NCBI GenBank assembly: GCA_027486405.1 | Contig: JAIXPD010000012.1 | Coordinates: 1-44,520 of the forward strand | Length of the DNA: 44,520 nt | DNA from: Azospirillum sp. | Lineage (GTDB): Bacteria; Pseudomonadota; Alphaproteobacteria; Azospirillales; Azospirillaceae | Reading direction: 5' to 3' | Shown here: positions 42,476 through 44,520 of the stretch, piece by piece | Layout of the letters: each line of letters opens with the position of its first letter | Position numbering within the stretch: position 1 is the stretch's first letter | Translations under genes and position numbers: made by a program | The notes under the pieces: model-generated | The model's input: the letters and a program-made list of their open reading frames with translations, nothing else | Told to the model about the DNA's origin: nothing | The model's database searches: none

Positions 42476-44317
42476 ATGGAGGCGGTCAGCTACATCATCT
42501 TGATCGGGTCCACCCTGCTGATCGCCAGCGTGCTGACCAGCTATCTGGCCCTGCGCATCGGCACGCCGCTGCTGTTGATCTTTCTGGGCATCGGCCTGCT
42601 GGCGGGCGAGGATGGGATCGGTCGCATCAGCTTCAACGACCCGCAGACCGCCTTTCTGATCGGCTCCATGGCGCTGGCCGTCATCCTGTTCGAAAGCGGG
42701 TTCGACACGAAGCTGTCCAGCTACCGGGCCGCTGCCTGGCCCGCGATGACGCTGGCCACCGTCGGCGTGGGCGTGACCACCGGGGTGATCGGGGCCGCCG
42801 CGCATTACCTGATGAATCTGCCCTGGGCCGAAGCGCTGCTGGTGGGGGCTGCCGTCAGTTCCACCGACGCGGCGGCGGTGTTCTTCCTGCTGCGCGTCGG
42901 CGGCATCACCCTGCGCGACCGCGTGCGCTCCACCCTGGAAATCGAATCCGGAACCAACGACCCCGTCGCCATCATGCTGACCATCATTCTGGTGGAGGCG
43001 GCGAGCCATGGTTGGGGATCGCCCTGGCATGTGGTGGAGGAGTTGGTGCGCTCCGTCCTGATCGGCGGGGTGCTGGGGCTGCTGGGCGGCTGGATCGTCG
43101 TCACCTTCATCAACAAGGCGCAATTCGAAACCGGCCTGAACCCGGTGGTGACGCTGACCTTCGCCCTGTTCATCTTCGGCGGGACCAACGTGCTGGGCGG
43201 CAGCGGTTATCTGGCCGTCTACGCCGCCGGGCTGTACGCCGGGAACGTCAAGCTGCGCGGCGCGTTGGAGTTGCGGCGCTTCCACGCCGGCCTGACCTGG
43301 CTGAGCCAGATCGTCATGTTCGTGATGCTGGGGCTGCTGGCGACCCCGCACGAGTTCGGCGAGATCGCCCTGCCCGCGCTCGCCATCGCTTTTCTGCTGA
43401 TTCTGGTGGCCCGCCCGCTGGCGGTGTGGCTGTGCCTGCTGCCCTACCGCTTCAGCGCCAACGAAACCACCTTCATCGCCTGGGTCGGGCTGCGCGGGGC
43501 GGTGTCGCTGCTGCTGGCGCTGGTTCCGGTGCTGGGCGGGCTGGACAACGGGCAGATGGTGTTCAACACCGCCTTCATCGTCGTCGTCGTGTCGCTGCTG
43601 GTCCAGGGCTGGACCATCGGGTCGATGGCGCGCTGGCTGGGCCTGATCGTGCCGCCCCGCCGTGGCCCGGTGGAGCGCGTGGAACTGGAATTGCCCGGCA
43701 ACGCCGACCAGGAGCTTGTCACCTACACCGTGCACGCCAAAAGCCCGGCGGCGCGCGGGCAACGGCTGCCGCGCTGGGCGCGCCCGTCGCTGGTCATCCG
43801 CGAGGACGCCGTGGTCCCGCCGCACAAGATCAAGCCGCTGCAACCGGGCGATCACGTCTATCTCTTCGCCCCGCCCCACCAATTGCCCCTGATTGACAAG
43901 CTGTTCGGCGGCAGCCGGGCGCTGGACCAGGACGACCGCGAGTTCTACGGCGACCTCGTGCTCAGCCCCGACGCGACGGTGGAGCAGGTGGCGGAGATGT
44001 ACGGCCTGCCGCTGTCGCTGGCCAACGCCAAGCTGACCCTGGCCGACCTGCTGCTGCACGAGTTCGGCGGATCCTGCGAATTGGGCGACCGGGTGCGGAT
44101 GGGCGACGTCGAATTGATCGTCCGCGACATGGACGACCACGGCATCACCTCCGTCGGGTTGGCGTTGGAACCGACGACGGTGACAAAGCCGCGCGTCCCA
44201 CTGTTCCGCCACCCCGCCGAATGGGCGGGCCTGCTGCGCGGCTGGTGGACCCGCCAGACCTTCGAACGCTGGAAACGGCGGGAGCAACTGAAGGAACGGC
44301 GCGGCGGCGGCGATTGA
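42476..44317 (+). CDS. Potassium/proton antiporter, CvrA/NhaP2 type
   Basis: Cation/proton antiporter of 613 residues in the inner membrane. About 12-13 helices form the CPA1 exchanger domain (roughly 1-395), with AVSSTDAAAVFFLL and IESGTNDPVAIMLTIIL holding the conserved ND pair of the ion site. An RCK_C (TrkA-C) ligand-binding domain follows (about 395-480), then a CorC/HlyC-type domain (about 495-590: GDRVRMGDVELIVRDMD). This is the domain order of NhaP2/CvrA, which protects against K+ excess. A GAGG site precedes the ATG at 42476. Confidence 0.94.
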   Translation: MEAVSYIILIGSTLLIASVLTSYLALRIGTPLLLIFLGIGLLAGEDGIGRISFNDPQTAFLIGSMALAVILFESGFDTKLSSYRAAAWPAMTLATVGVGVTTGVIGAAAHYLMNLPWAEALLVGAAVSSTDAAAVFFLLRVGGITLRDRVRSTLEIESGTNDPVAIMLTIILVEAASHGWGSPWHVVEELVRSVLIGGVLGLLGGWIVVTFINKAQFETGLNPVVTLTFALFIFGGTNVLGGSGYLAVYAAGLYAGNVKLRGALELRRFHAGLTWLSQIVMFVMLGLLATPHEFGEIALPALAIAFLLILVARPLAVWLCLLPYRFSANETTFIAWVGLRGAVSLLLALVPVLGGLDNGQMVFNTAFIVVVVSLLVQGWTIGSMARWLGLIVPPRRGPVERVELELPGNADQELVTYTVHAKSPAARGQRLPRWARPSLVIREDAVVPPHKIKPLQPGDHVYLFAPPHQLPLIDKLFGGSRALDQDDREFYGDLVLSPDATVEQVAEMYGLPLSLANAKLTLADLLLHEFGGSCELGDRVRMGDVELIVRDMDDHGITSVGLALEPTTVTKPRVPLFRHPAEWAGLLRGWWTRQTFERWKRREQLKERRGGGD

Positions 44318-44368
44318 GGGGAAGGCGATCCGGCGACCCAGACTCCGATGACCAGGATCCGGTCAGTC

Positions 44369-44399
44369 CAGGGTTATCGCATACGGTGACTGTGTTCCG
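44369..44399 (+). repeat. 31-base motif, copy B
   Basis: CAGGGTTATCGCATACGG and the following bases match copy A at 17195-17225. Confidence 0.5.
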
Positions 44400-44465
44400 G
44401 TCTAGAGTATCCGTTATGGACAAGCGGATTTTTCGTCCCACTTTCGGCCTTTGCTCAAGAGGGCA

Positions 44466-44520
44466 TTGGCAAAGATAACGAGCTTTCGCATAACGGCGGT
44501 AATTGCGATCTTTGGAGCTT
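44466..44520 (+). CDS. Possible start of a membrane or exported protein, cut by the window end
   Basis: From a TTG at 44466 the last 55 bases translate as MAKITSFRITAVIAIFGA, a basic then hydrophobic start like a signal anchor or a chemoreceptor N-terminus. An AGAGGG site lies just upstream, somewhat close. Evidence is thin; only 18 codons are visible. Confidence 0.35.
   Translation, partial: MAKITSFRITAVIAIFGA

Noticed and set aside
44221..44478. Plus-strand frame overlapping the antiporter 3' end
   Set aside because: Most of it lies in the wrong frame of the antiporter gene; only the separate TTG at 44466 in another frame looks like a real start.

Overview
The window is high-GC chromosomal DNA of an alphaproteobacterium. 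Several lines point there: a GcrA cell-cycle regulator (10060-10434), a PopZ polar organizer beside valS (27128-27823), an alphaproteobacterial-type isocitrate dehydrogenase with a C-terminal extension (12022-13464), and the gene orders fabD-fabG-acpP-fabF-mltG and rpsF-rpsR-DUF2232-rplI. A member of the Rhodospirillales (Azospirillum-like) is my best guess; that rank is inference, not something the sequence proves.

Core blocks. 1-432 is the 3' end of a chemoreceptor gene. 451-4927 (minus) is the fatty-acid operon ending in mltG. 5417-7700 (plus) is the S6/S18/L9 ribosomal operon with a membrane protein gene inside. 8195-9418 is NADP isocitrate dehydrogenase, followed by a small Rossmann protein gene and gcrA. 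10601-13464 (minus) holds an anti-sigma factor, an ECF sigma factor and a second, unrelated-type isocitrate dehydrogenase. 17384-20903 holds a vWA/CoxE-like gene, a divergent HD-hydrolase gene and ccoG under a well-placed FNR/FixK-type box. 24412-30395 (minus) is valS-popZ and pcm-rhodanese-tolC. 30729-37963 (plus) is rlpA, a D,D-carboxypeptidase gene, tmk, holB, metG, tatD and a metallo-hydrolase gene. 37992-44317 holds an MsbA-like exporter, a periplasmic binding protein, a patatin phospholipase and a CvrA/NhaP2-type antiporter.

Accessory blocks. Two stretches depart from this pattern. The first, about 13.7-17.3 kb, has a helix-turn-helix protein with a repeat-rich middle, an AT-rich gene for a DUF6602 nuclease-like protein, a ParE/antitoxin pair, an orphan addiction-module antitoxin and palindromic intergenic repeats. 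The second, about 20.99-24.33 kb, is bounded by inverted copies of a 32-base, 10-base-periodic repeat. It carries a RelE/XRE toxin-antitoxin operon with a visible operator, an unrecognised two-HTH protein of lower GC, and a small two-helix membrane protein followed by a 20-bp perfect hairpin. These two blocks are the best places to look for something undescribed; the DUF6602 island and the repeat-bounded cassette rank first.

No rRNA, tRNA, CRISPR array or intact insertion sequence was recognised. Promoters and terminators are read by eye and are predictions.
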